Shown piece after piece: positions 1-9,942 of a stretch of 64,000 bases of DNA. The notes under the pieces are model-generated. The model was not told the origin of the DNA and searched no databases. It worked only from the letters and a program-made list of their open reading frames with translations. Source of the DNA: Epiperipatus broadwayi (lineage: Eukaryota; Onychophora; Udeonychophora; Euonychophora; Peripatidae); NCBI GenBank assembly GCA_028023455.1, contig JAQFVV010006630.1:188001-252000 (forward strand). Reading direction: 5' to 3'. Both the position numbers and the translations under genes were made by a program. The stretch's first letter is position 1. Each line of letters starts with the position of its first letter.

Positions 1-2490
1 TATTAATTTATGAAAAATTGAAAAATATTAAAAAACATTTGAAAATATATTAGGAATAGTTATGATTCCTTTATTATTTTCATCATCAGCATTAAACATT
101 CAAGATCATTTGCATTTCTACTTAATTTAAAACCTATCCTGCCATTTATTTTAAAACAATTCATCATTCTAAATTTATTCCTTATTCTACTTTCAGAATA
201 CTAAACTCTATGATGTATTACTAATGAAATTAAGATAACAATATAATATATAGAATATAAAGGAATAACTAGAGTAATGACTCAATAGTATAAAATAATT
301 TTTTTAATTCACATGGATAGCAGCGTGAAGCATTGGATATGACTTAGTCTATTACCCATAGAAAATAATTTCTTGGCTCTCTTTTAGCACTTAAAGATTA
401 TCAAAATACAAATATCCAATACTGTCCATGGAAATAACATACAATAATACAGGACTTTGTTAAATGTATCTGCACAATATCTATTCTGATATAACATAGG
501 TTAATCACCTTATCTTCATGACATATACTACAAATATAAACATCCAGGGTTTTATTTCCTATTTACCTGTTCACTATCATCTAAAATTCCACATAGATTT
601 AAACAATCCACATCACATAATAGACAACAATTATTCCCAATAATAAACAAAGCTAACATATTGTTTCATCAAACCATGAATACTTTAAGAAACGGTTTCA
701 CAATATTCACCAAACCATGAATACTTTAAGAAATGGTTTCACACACTTAAGCTTAGCCACAAATGACTTTGATTAAAATATACTACTAATATTTATATAT
801 TTAAAAAATAAATATAATATTGTTTTAATCATTTTTACTTAGCAAAAATATATATATGTAATTATAATAATAAAGTTTTAACAAACTTCATCAAAAAATA
901 TGCATATTTTTATTTATAGCTTATATCATTTAATAAAAATATGTATGTGTTATCCACATATCCATTCATTCTTTATGCATAATATGAATATTTAAATTTC
1001 AAGAAATTCTTAAAAATATATACTATATGATATTTAAAACAATTTAAATTACCATGTGATTAACAATATTATAACCACATTTGGATGTCTTCTGTTCTCC
1101 AATACATAATAATGTAAAAAAATCATAAATTCCATTCACACAGCACTCATTATAAAATATATTTTAAAAGAAATGTTTCCAAAGTTTTTTTTTTTAAAAA
1201 AAATTGTTAAATTATTTTAAAATTAAGATTATGGTAATCAACAAATGCAACTTCTCTAATATAATCTAAAAGTAAGATTTAATTCTAATGTTAATATTCT
1301 TCACTTTTTTTAAAAAAAATAAAATAAAATTCAAAAATTACATATTTATTCTCTTCACATAAATTCTTCTTTAAAAAATTTTCTAATAAGTTAGGGAATT
1401 GTGCAGTCACTAGGCAATAGTCATTGTTCAAAGTTTTTTTTCTCTGCAACTTTCTCTTCCTTGGCACAAAACATAACAATAAAAAAAATAATTGTCAACA
1501 TTTTAAAATCTAGAAAATCATAAAAATTATCATCCATCCTGTTGTTAAAAGATAGTTATACAGTCTCCTTTTGCAAATGTTCTCCAGGATAACAATAATT
1601 ATTTTAATATCATTTAAAATATTTATTTCAGGTAAGCAAATCCTTTCCCCTCCATGCATGTAAATCCAACTTCTTCAGTGATAGATGCATCATTCTTGGC
1701 CAAATTCTATTAAGCACATAATTTCAGAATAAATAGACATTTTTCCATTTTTAACTTATATTCCAATAAGGCACAACAGCAGATATATGAATTCAGGTTT
1801 TTAATATTAAAACATTATTTATTTCTGATAAAATATATTTTCTTCCATTAACCATGTTCTTCATCTTCTTTTAAAATACAGCAATTAAAATAGCAATTAA
1901 TCATATTTTAGCGTTTGCTTATTTTATATAACATTTTTAGCAACTATATTTTTACATAATTTATCTTCAAAATATTTTGCTTCACAAGTCCAAATATAAA
2001 ATTTGTTTTAAAAATAAATATTATTAAAACTATAATCATTCAAAAATAATGATATAAATATATAAAAAAAAATATATATTTCATAATTCATCTCTAATAT
2101 CTTTTAAAATTCACAGGTAATTTGTGTTTCCATCTTTTCTAATAATTTCTATTAAAATAATGTCTTTTAAAAGTTTTGAACTTCATGAGTAGAGACATAG
2201 TCATTATATATAACATATTTCTAGATAATAATTGTATAGAATTTTGAAGTACTCCATGCAAACAAGTAACCAAATTCTCATACAATAACAACACTAGACT
2301 CTTCAGTTTTTCATCTCTAATCCTCCAATACACCAGACTATAAGATTTTGCTCCATAAATTACTAATGAATTTTCAATCAAATTTTAGAATAGTTTACTG
2401 ATAGGAAATTTGCATTTATTCACACATATTGTTGAACTAATTATTAATTTTCCATCATGTTTTACTTGCTGTCTTGGTTCTCAGGCTTAG
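1..2490. other. A+T-rich region without recognisable genes
   Basis: Very A+T-rich sequence. The open frames here (for example 1291-1479 and 2139-2381, minus strand) are short, low in complexity and resemble nothing I know. It lies downstream, in element orientation, of the element A coding relic. Elements D and gag-only show that related elements have noncoding DNA between gag and the 3' LTR, so this stretch may be the 3' noncoding part of A, with its 3' LTR beyond the left edge. That is inference; I see no LTR end here. Confidence 0.5.
671..746. repeat. 41-bp direct duplication
   Basis: Two near-identical units begin at 671 and 712 (both open with aaaccatgaatactttaag and continue with gaaa[c/t]ggtttcac). 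They differ at one base over about 35 bp. It is a simple local tandem duplication with no evident function. Confidence 0.85.
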
Positions 2491-2496
2491 GTTTCT

Positions 2497-3261
2497 TCAT
2501 TTAGGTTTCCGGTCTTCTTTCAGCTCTAGTGTGACCCGTTTAACTTTAACCTTCCAGTTTACTCTTCTCTTTTTACTTGTTTCGGATACCCATGCTTCAT
2601 TCTCTTCATTACATTCTTGTCTCTGTCTAATATTGCCCATTCTTATGACTGCTAACCTATCTACTTTACTATTTCTTTCTACCTTTCCAAGGTAATCTTC
2701 CCCTGACTCTAAATTTTCCTTCCTATCTACTTCTATTGTAACATTTTCTTGATCATCCTTTGCCAATTTTAACCCTTCCAGATGCATTTTGTCATCTATC
2801 TTTATGTCACTTTCCTTTAAATCTAATTTTCCAACTATCTCTCTATAACCTTCTTGTTTATTTTCTAGTCCCTTGTCTATTCTTAGATCACACTCCTTAA
2901 CTATATCTTCCCCTTTCGTCAGCCCCTGCTCAGATAGGTCTCTATTTCCTTTAACTTCTTGGTGAAGCTCTATAACTTCACCCACTTGTCTGGTTCTAAC
3001 TTCTATCTCTTCATCTTCCATTTCCTTTATTGGGATATTTTTTATTGCAGTGATTATTCCTGTAATGACTTTTTCTTCTTCAATTATTTCCAAAGCAATC
3101 TTTAATCTTTCTGTTCCATCATTTGCAGCTTCCAGCTTTTGTGCTTTACTCAATGGCTCAGCAACTTTAAGCTTAATGGGCACCATTTCTTCCTTCCTTA
3201 ATTGAATGACTTCAATGATTTTCTTCACCATAATGTCCTCTTTCTCACTCACAATTTCTGC
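2497..3261 (-). pseudogene. Charged protein, C-terminal part of element A Gag-like relic
   Basis: A frame open for about 255 codons on the minus strand. The product is very rich in Glu, Lys, Asp, Ile and Val, with many short alpha-helical stretches and a basic tail (SKKRRVNWKVKVKRV near residues 225-240). It has no capsid signature such as the WW motif of the other Gags here and no zinc knuckle. Its first codon is not an ATG and a TAG lies just upstream, so it is the continuation of the longer charged coding region that starts at 4639, broken by stops and frameshifts. The stretch 3300-3600 in another minus frame also reads as acidic coiled-coil protein (AELEQVRKTEISKEVIAEIE). The composition resembles the element C protein. 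Function is unknown; a structural or RNA-binding role in particles is inference only. Confidence 0.6.
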
Positions 3262-4639
3262 CTACATTCTTTCTAAAGCACTTGGTTCCACTTTTCTTCA
3301 ATCCCTCCTAAGTTAATCTTTTCTACTCATATAGCTATTTCTACAAATTTTGTTTCTGCATTTACTAATGTCTCTGCCTCAATCTGTTTAAGTACAGCTC
3401 CTTTCTTTTTGACCGTGAAAACTTTTACTAGTTACTAGTTTTTCTGATGATGGACACATACTTTCAGTATTAACTTCAATTACTTTCTTCTCCTCAACCT
3501 CAATTTCTGCTATCACTTCCTTTGATATTTCTGTTTTCCTAACCTGCTCTAATTCAGCACTATATTCTGGTTCTTCTGTTTGATTCCTTTACTTTCCCAC
3601 TGTATTACTGTTATCTGTGATAGACGTGAAAGATTCCATGCCTTCATTCCTTATACTCTTTAACATTCACATTATTTCTAGCCAAGCTTTTTCACATTTT
3701 CCTTCCCTGTCCTTTCTCTCCTTCTCTTCTCTTTCCTTCCTTTCCTTTCCTCTTTTTCTTTCTTACTTTCTTCCCTTTCCTTTCTTTCCTCCTCTTCTCT
3801 TTTCTTCCTTTCCATTTCTTTCCTTTCCTCTCTTTCTTTTCTTTATTCCCTTCCTTTCTTTCCTTCTCTTTTCTTTCTTTCCTTTCTTTTCTTTCTTCTC
3901 TTTTTTTCTTCCCTTTCCTTCCTTTCCTTTTCTTCTCTATCCTTTTTATCTTTTTCTTTCCTATCCCTTCTCTCCTTTTCTTCTCTATCCTTTCTCTCCT
4001 TATCTTCTCGATTTTTTCTTTCCTTTTCTTCTCTATCCTTTCTCTCCTTTTTTTCTCTATCCTTTCTCTCCTTTTCTTCTCTATCCTTTCTCTCCTTTTC
4101 TTCTCTATCCTTTCTCTCTTTTTCTTCTCTATCCTTTCTTTTTCTTCTCTATCCTCTCTCTCCTTTTCTTCTCTATCCTTTCTTTCCTTTTTTCTCTATC
4201 CTTTTTTTTTCTCTTTTTTCCCGATCCTCAATATCCTTGATTAGTTTTTGAAAATTCTTTTTTACGCTTAGGATACTCTTCTTGTAATTTTCTTCTAATT
4301 CTAAAATTTCTTTTTTATATGTCCCCAATCTCCAAAACTTTTTCTTTCTATCCCCACTCTATACAAATTTTTCCAGTACCACGACACCGCTTTCTCATCC
4401 TGCCTTTCGAGTGTTTTTGTTCTCTTGTAGATTTGCTCTTTCTTGAAATATTCAATCAAGCCCTTTAGTTGCATGGTTTCCTTTTTCTCTCCTTTCATTC
4501 TTTGACATATAGCCTCTATCCTCTGTTCTCCTCTGTCCAGTCATTCTTTCATTATTGCCCTATACTTTCTCATTAGTTCCTCTATACCTCCGTTGGCCCT
4601 CCTTATCTCTTTGACTAACTTTTGTTCATTACTTTCCAT
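3262..4639 (-). pseudogene. Coiled-coil Gag-like N-terminal region of element A, broken
   Basis: Reading begins at an ATG at 4639 (protein starts MESNEQKLVKEIRR), runs 32 codons to an in-frame TGA at 4541-4543, continues in the same frame through MKGEKKETMQLKGL (4498) to a stop at 4301, then shifts frame into a Lys/Glu/Arg stretch (EILELEENYKKSILSVKK) and a long repeat of the octapeptide EEKERKDR. The heptad-like pattern predicts coiled coil, then a continuous charged helix. N-terminal coiled coils also precede the capsid domain in elements B, D, E and gag-only, so position argues for a Gag role. It is inactive as it stands: at least one in-frame stop and several frame changes. The plus-strand reading of the same DNA is a Phe/Ser/Leu-rich artefact. 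Confidence 0.65.
3938..4212 (-). repeat. 24-bp coding tandem repeat (EEKERKDR octapeptide), purine-rich strand
   Basis: About ten imperfect copies of a 24-bp unit, plus strand ctatcctttctctcc followed by ttttcttct. Because 24 is divisible by three, each copy encodes eight residues, E-E-K-E-R-K-D-R, on the minus strand. One copy near 4130 is about 4 bp short and shifts the frame. The repeat is embedded in roughly 500 bp of nearly uninterrupted pyrimidines on the plus strand (3715-4215). Alternating Glu and Lys/Arg blocks are the hallmark of stable single alpha-helices (ER/K helices). The homologous part of element B (about 43190-43420) is also Lys/Glu/Arg-rich but not a regular repeat, so the array expanded within this copy or lineage. 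Confidence 0.85.
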
Positions 4640-5780
4640 TACTAATATTATTTAAATTCTATATGCAGATGCCTTGTTCTCCTTTCCCCAACAAGTCTAC
4701 CTAAGTGTCTTTCTACCACCCTATTTTATCTTATATCTAGAAGTCCTCAACTTAATTACTACTTTTACAATTAACCTTGCTCAGCATTTTATATATACTA
4801 ATATAACAAAATAAAATAAAAACATCTAATTTAGAATATATTTAAAATGCAAATCACCATCCGGCCTGCTTCTGCATACTCCAGTCTCCATTCTTGATTT
4901 GGCTGATTTTACTATTATTATTATTTTTATTGCTTATTATATCCCGAGGTTTGATAAATTTTGTTCACCAACCACTTGTATATTTATATCTTGCCTGATT
5001 TTTTTCCCTTTTTGTTTCAATATTGCTCACTTCAGTCTTGTCTCATGCCCTCATCATTAAAAAAAAATTATAAAATAGTAAAATATTCTCTCCCTCTGAT
5101 AAAAAATTTATGTAAGGATAATTTTCAGTTTCCTTCAATTACCTTGGGTGCCAGCTATCAGCAGATGAGATATACACACAATGCTTTTAAATGCCACATC
5201 TATTGATTATATATATATCCAGCTATACTCTTTTAATATGAATCTTTTTCCTTTCACTTAATTTCAATATAAAACATGACTATTATATATACAGCAATTT
5301 ATATGGAATTATATCTATGGCAATATCCCATCTCAGGTATATGTTTATTTTCAAAGGTCTCAATTTGTGGCAATGTACCCAGTGAAAAAAATTTTACAAG
5401 GGTGGAATGATTAACAAGGCCTTATGTATAGGCATCTAAAACCCGGTAAAGAAATAAATTTACATAGATATCAAACATACTTCAATACTCAGGGTAAATA
5501 GGTGTTTTTCTAAACAAAACCTCTAAGTGGGCCTACATACTCAGATATAAAAAAAATTTACATATATGGTTCACCTATTTTTAACAAATGATCATTACAG
5601 GGTTGGAATAATTAACAAAGTCTTATGTGTGGGCGTCATAACCCGGATTAAATTTTTTTTTACATATTCATGCAGTGCCAACACACCTAGTTCACATATA
5701 GTTAACAGATGATCTTCATGGAGTGGAATGATTAATAAGGCCCCATGTATGGGCATCCAAACCTGGATAAAAAAATCTAT
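4640..5780 (-). other. Element A 5' leader (between LTR and coding region)
   Basis: About 1.1 kb between the Gag-like start and the LTR. It aligns with element B 43640-44635 and contains no credible gene. It holds a short (att)n tract near 4911-4935 and repeated leader blocks next to the LTR. Confidence 0.65.
5401..5780 (-). repeat. Repeated leader block adjoining the 5' LTR of element A
   Basis: Three clear copies (5401-5463, 5601-5663, 5721-5780) of a block that reads, on the plus strand, tggaatgattaacaaggcc, tatgtatgggcatc, aaacccgg and a run of A. A weaker fourth copy lies near 5521-5565. Copies two and three also share the preceding 40 bp (ttaacaratgatc). The last copy abuts the LTR. 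In element orientation the block is T-run, then CAGGTTTGGATGCCCATAC. This is where a tRNA primer-binding site is expected; the sequence TGGATGCCCA could pair with a tRNA 3' end, but I cannot name the tRNA. Related blocks follow the LTRs of B, C and the gag-only element. Confidence 0.75.
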
Positions 5781-6366
5781 TGTAACGGTCAAATATGTAC
5801 ATTCGCGTAACAAATCCTAGAACTTTAGTAAATCATCCCAAGGCTGACCAGAATATGGTGGTGAAACCACAGGTTTGATATAGCCCTAGTTTCTTTACTA
5901 TTGCTCAGAGATTTACCACCTTACGGATGACACACCTGAGTTTACAGCAGTATTTTCCTTCATCACGTTTCAGCAGTAGAACATCAGTAGAATAAAAGAC
6001 TAAACAAGTTGGCACTCTATCTAGTATAGCTATATAGGTATTATGAGGCTATGATATGATTATTAAACAATGAAATTATTTTTAATAACTAATAATAAAT
6101 AATTACCATATGATGGAATGATTATGAGTCGGTGAGCAAGACTAAGACATGAAGCAAAGTTAAATTTAAAACAAATTTAATAAAGTTAAATTTTGAAATA
6201 ATAATCAAAACAAAATTACAATAGTTAGATGCTTGGTCTCACAGGCACGTGATTAAGGGATGTTTACATTAAGTTTGGGTTCACATGCAAGTGATGGTTT
6301 TAGATATATAATTCTTTATGGCTGAGTTTTACATGGCTTGGTTTACATATATAGGTGGTATGTGAA

Positions 6367-6568
6367 ATCACTCACAGGTGATATTAAGTTTCTAGTTACA
6401 AATTATTGGGTTTCTTACATATACGTATATCACTTGTAGGTGATAATTTAATATTTATGCACTTCCGGTTTATATATAGCATTTTAATCACTCACAGGTG
6501 ATTGTAATTTGTAGGTAACAAATATTTAATTTACTTAGCTATATATATGTGGATCACTCACAGGTGAT
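6367..6568. promoter_or_regulatory. Array of palindromic CAGGTG (E-box) elements in LTR A
   Basis: Four copies of the 16-bp imperfect palindrome atcactcacaggtgat, at 6367-6382, 6429-6444 (variant), 6487-6502 and 6553-6568, spaced 58 to 66 bp. Degenerate relatives lie near 6238 and 6287. Each carries a CAGGTG core (the variant TAGGTG). LTR B keeps the same array at 45206, 45262, 45381 and 45447, partly decayed. The spacing and palindromy suggest protein-binding sites, possibly for an E-box factor; function is inferred. Confidence 0.6.
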
Positions 6569-6859
6569 GAAATTATAATACATTTGAATTTATATATTGA
6601 TGAGCTTTAATATTTTTATAATTAAATGAATTTGCTCATAATTATCTATGCCTAGTTTATGCTACAACAGGATCTAGATTTGCTTTATGGTTTGTGGAAG
6701 TGAATACAAACATTTATAAAGATCATAACATTTTATTGAGCATGAATATTCAATATATTCTCTATATAGCTTATTTGCCTATCAAATTGGATTCGAATTC
6801 AGATCAATGCTGAAAATAACAATTATATATGGATGAACTGATTATTGGCAGCCCGAATT

Positions 6860-6918
6860 GAATTGTATGTTTCTATACGCCTTAGTATCTGACTAAGGCG
6901 TATAGAAACATACAATTC
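6860..6918. repeat. Perfect 27-bp inverted repeat with 5-bp loop
   Basis: The left arm 6860-6886 (starts gaattgtatgtttctat) and right arm 6892-6918 are exact reverse complements around the loop atctg. The homologous site in LTR B (about 45755-45800) has only the right-arm-like sequence, so the left arm arose in this copy by a local inverted duplication. Confidence 0.95.
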
Positions 6919-8454
6919 TGAGTCTTTTGCATCTCGTATGTGTTTTATTCACAGAATTCTTACCAAGTATCGGTTCCCTTTGACCAAACTCATTGCTGTG
7001 AAATAAAAGACCTTTAGTCTGGATGATTTAGCAATTTATTTAAGCAGGAATCTCATGCTCCATGGAGCCTCATGTGCCATTCCTAAGAATGCAGAATGAG
7101 GAGATTCAAACTGGTCCACCATCTGAAGAAGATAACTAAGAGTAATGGTGCAGCACGACCACATACAACCATTAAAGAATACAGCAACAAGTGAGTACGC
7201 CTTAGCATTTCTTAGAGACACATATGCACCGTGGACAACATTATCATATAATAAAATTTAAGATGCTAAATAATAGTTTCCTTCATGAAACTACCCTGTA
7301 TCAGTTCATTTCATAGTATTTAAAATTATACTATTAAGGAAAGTTTATGAATCCAAGTTATAAAGCTATCTATATAGGCTTTTATTTCTTTAAGGAGGAT
7401 TACAGTCTATTGAGGGAAATTACAATATAGAATTATAGATTTATGCTGTATTTTATCACTTCAACTGAATATTGGTTAAATATTATATTTAAAAGCAAAT
7501 CTATCTTAGAATATCTGTAAGCTTGTAATTATATCTTAATTAAGATATTTTATCCATTTCAAAACAGAGCTTTAGTTTGTGCATCAATATATGCAGGATT
7601 ACATATATACGCACAATTACAGATATATGCGTGAGAATCTAATTACGTCTCAACTAATGATTTAATTATTACTAAAACTCGGTTTTGAATACATATAGTA
7701 TAAACAATAATATAATTGAAATTAATAAAGTTTGGCATAGATTTAATTAAACAAAATGTAAGATTTAAAATAAAAAAAATTTCACGTATGTGAAATCTGG
7801 AATTTGGCTTTGTTTAGCTCATTTTTGATTGATTCAGTTTCGAGAATTATGAACTGTTTATAAAATTAATGATGACAAACATTATCATTAACTTAAAATA
7901 TACAAAATAACTTAGAAATTTAATACTTATTTTAAAATAGATCATTTTGAATTATTCGTGACTAAAGTTATATTAAAACATTTAAAATATAGGTTTTAGC
8001 AAGTTAAAATAAATATCTTTTAATTACTCAAAATAGGATGAATACGTAACTAAATCAATCATAAATACATTCAGCAAGTAAACCAATAAATAAAGAAATC
8101 ATATTAACAAATGAAATATGTTATTAATGCAAAAATAACTCAGATAAAATTAAAAAGCAGTTAAATCTGTGAAGCAAGTATTTATCAGTTAATGAATCAT
8201 AACAGTAAATCAGAAATCAGTTTATAAACTATTAGATCAGTTTAATTATGGAATCAGGCAAGATTTTAAGATTGAAACAAAATAAAAATTACATTTAGAA
8301 GTAAGTTTAGTTTACATTATTATTATGGCCATTGATTTAGATTAAGCTAACATTTTAGAGTTGAGTTTAGTTGAAAGCTTTAGAATTAAAGGAGTATTTA
8401 CCATTTTCTTCTCTTTTCTATGCTGGCAAGTTATTTCTTCATCGTGGAACTTCT

Positions 8455-8574
8455 TTAGGTGGTGACGGTTGTTACTTCACCTTTCTCCACATCAGGCAGC
8501 TTCTCATCAGAGGTGAGAAGGTAAGAATTTTGGCCCTTTAGCCTGACATAATCACCATCAATCAATTTGGATGT
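8455..8574 (-). CDS. Short leader frame in LTR A (possible upstream ORF remnant)
   Basis: Between the TATA box and the splice donor, the minus strand reads as a protein-like stretch of about 40 codons (KLIDGDYVRLKGQNSYLL, then DEKLPDVEKGEVTTVTT) ending in TAA at 8455-8457. No ATG opens this frame in this copy. LTR B has an ATG-led frame in the same place (MILTKYLQKSDDDHIGLEG, then stop), partly matching. The gag-only and G LTRs also carry short frames in the equivalent position. It may be a decayed leader peptide; low certainty. Confidence 0.3.
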   Translation of the reverse strand, partial: TSKLIDGDYVRLKGQNSYLLTSDEKLPDVEKGEVTTVTT

Positions 8575-8625
8575 ACATTTTTAATTATAATCATACAGAG
8601 TGTCCTTCAAAGATGGCTGCAGCAG

Positions 8626-8633
8626 CTTTTATA
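8626..8633 (-). promoter_or_regulatory. TATA box of LTR A
   Basis: The minus strand reads TATAAAAG inside GCTGCTATAAAAGCTGCTGC, about 680 bp from the LTR tip. LTR B has TATATAAG at the matching site in its left copy (about 37614-37622) and a decayed TATATCAG in the right copy (about 47543-47552). This is the probable start of element transcription. Confidence 0.6.
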
Positions 8634-9276
8634 GCAGCACCCCCCTCTCCTTCATTATATTATTTTTAGATTCATTTGCTTAGCTTACTAAAATTTTGTA
8701 GAATCGCACTGTGACTATTTTTCACTTAGGTCAATTTTAACCTTCGTGACATGCGGTAATTTATGCAATCTTTTAATGTAAATCTAATTTTAACCCTTAA
8801 TTAAAACTGGGTCAATTTTATAATGAGAAGGATTAACTTTTCTGGCGTCACTATTACTAGAAAAACAAATCTAAAATTATGGAAAAACATTTTGTTATAT
8901 ATGTAACTCGACCATTTAATTTAGCAATATATGCAGAATTATACAATTTCAAATATTATTAATTTAATAACTTTTAAAATAAAGAAATTTTAATGTTTAA
9001 AATTCTGTTAACATTATTCTTCTAGCATATATGGAGTCTTAAGTTACGTATACAACTCATTTTTCATTTAAGTAATATTAGAAATATATATGTGCGCATT
9101 TATAGAGGTTTACATATATAAATGCAATTTCCTCTCTATATGTAGATATACACACACATACATGGTTAACATATTTAGGTTTAAATTTAGCCAGGTTTTT
9201 ATGATAATATTAGCATGATATATGAGAATTTGGTCCTAGTTATATAGATAGAAATACTACTATAGAATATAGTAGG

Positions 9277-9310
9277 TGAAACAGTTTGGTTGTAAAAGCT
9301 GACTGTTTCA
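9277..9310 (-). repeat. Terminal hairpin at the tip of LTR A
   Basis: The outer 8 bp of the LTR, TGAAACAG, are repeated as the exact reverse complement CTGTTTCA 18 nt inside, giving a 34-nt stem-loop at the very tip. Equivalent hairpins cap LTRs B, C, G and gag-only. Confidence 0.8.
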
Positions 9311-9701
9311 GTATAAATCTACATACTTAAAAATATTAATTGTTATTGGTTGATTTGTGGATGATAAAACTATCATATCAGCACAAGGCAGACATTGACA
9401 TACCTTTAAGCACTAAAGTAGCTAAGCATGACCTGAAGACACTTCAAACAAACATATTTTGTCATAACACATTTAAAACACATGCACCCTCACCTACTGT
9501 GGTGGATAAAGGCATTAATACATCATAAGTGATAGGCCAAAATACATATATGTTATGGAGAGCTGAACAACTTAGTAAAACTGTGGTGTCTTCCAAAGTA
9601 CCTATCTTTGAGGCAGAAAAGAGGGTGCCTGGACACATAATGTGCAAATTATAATTTTGTAAAACATGCAAAGAAGATATATGGAGAAGTATTACCCCAA
9701 A
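9311..9701 (-). other. Probable 3' part of LINE relic 1
   Basis: Between the tip of LTR A and the recognisable RT relic. The minus frame following the RT C-terminal motif (9462-9671) could be decayed LINE coding or 3' UTR sequence; a plus-strand frame at 9340-9528 overlaps it. Neither matches a family I recognise. Position favours LINE 3' sequence. Confidence 0.3.
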
Positions 9702-9942
9702 TTATGATATAGGATAAAATGCCTGATAACAGGCAATGTAAATAAAAATGAGAGCTAACCTAGGAAAAAATTTAACTAAATAAAACATACAATTTAAATT
9801 ACATAAACATGAACAAAGAGAGTTAATATGATTTGTCCAAGACAATCTGGAGTCAATATATATTCCCAAATAATAATAATTATCTACCAAAGGAATAATC
9901 TGAGAAATGCATATATTATTAAATGCAAAATATACTTACAGC
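9702..9942 (-). pseudogene. LINE relic 1, RT C-terminal fragment
   Basis: The minus frame contains YLGIYIDSRLSWTNHINSL, the thumb/connection motif found after the catalytic palm of Jockey/CR1-like non-LTR reverse transcriptases (usual form: LG..+D..L.W..HI). It then runs through FFPRLALIFIYIACYQAFYPIS, like the helical region of those proteins. It is the continuation of the RT at 18146-19533: the gag-only LTR element inserted between them, duplicating CAGC (9939-9942 and 18146-18149). Removing that element joins the two pieces in the right order and strand. Inactive. Confidence 0.75.

Larger units (their letters stand above)
2497..9310 (-). mobile_element. LTR retrotransposon A, partial (5' LTR, leader, Gag-like relic)
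   Basis: Ty3/gypsy-like element on the minus strand, of the same family as element B: the stretch 4680-5900 aligns by eye with 43670-44700, and its LTR (5781-9310) aligns along its length with B's LTR (44636-48238). In element order it holds a 5' LTR, a leader with repeated blocks, and a charged coiled-coil Gag-like coding relic read from 4639 to 2497. No protease, RT or integrase follows, and no second LTR is visible; the element either is a non-autonomous derivative whose 3' LTR lies beyond the window or is truncated. The base pairs after the LTR tip are gtat (9311-9314), the expected target duplication, but its partner cannot be checked. Confidence 0.8.
5781..9310 (-). mobile_element. 5' LTR of element A (3530 bp)
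   Basis: On the plus strand it runs from tgtaacggtc to gactgtttca, so in element orientation it begins TGAAACAG and ends CCGTTACA with standard TG/CA ends. It aligns along its length with the LTR at 44636-48238 and with the partial one at 36604-38312. In transcription order it contains the terminal hairpin (9277-9310), a TATA box (8626-8633), a short leader frame (8455-8574), a consensus splice donor (exon ...AAAATG, then GTAAATAC; GT at 8400-8401) preserved in all three copies, and then 2.6 kb with an E-box palindrome array and a recent hairpin. Small frames inside (for example 7036-7221, minus) are not convincing genes. Confidence 0.85.

Noticed and set aside
3617-4240. 207-codon plus-strand frame rich in Phe, Ser, Leu and Pro that looks like a membrane protein
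   Set aside because: It is the complement of the purine-rich Lys/Glu/Arg coding repeat of element A; pyrimidine tracts have no stops in this frame.
5401-5780. CRISPR-like array
   Set aside because: Repeats are imperfect, irregularly spaced and belong to a eukaryotic element leader.
9340-9528. Plus-strand frame as a host gene exon
   Set aside because: Short, no homology I can name, overlaps the LINE relic tail on the other strand.
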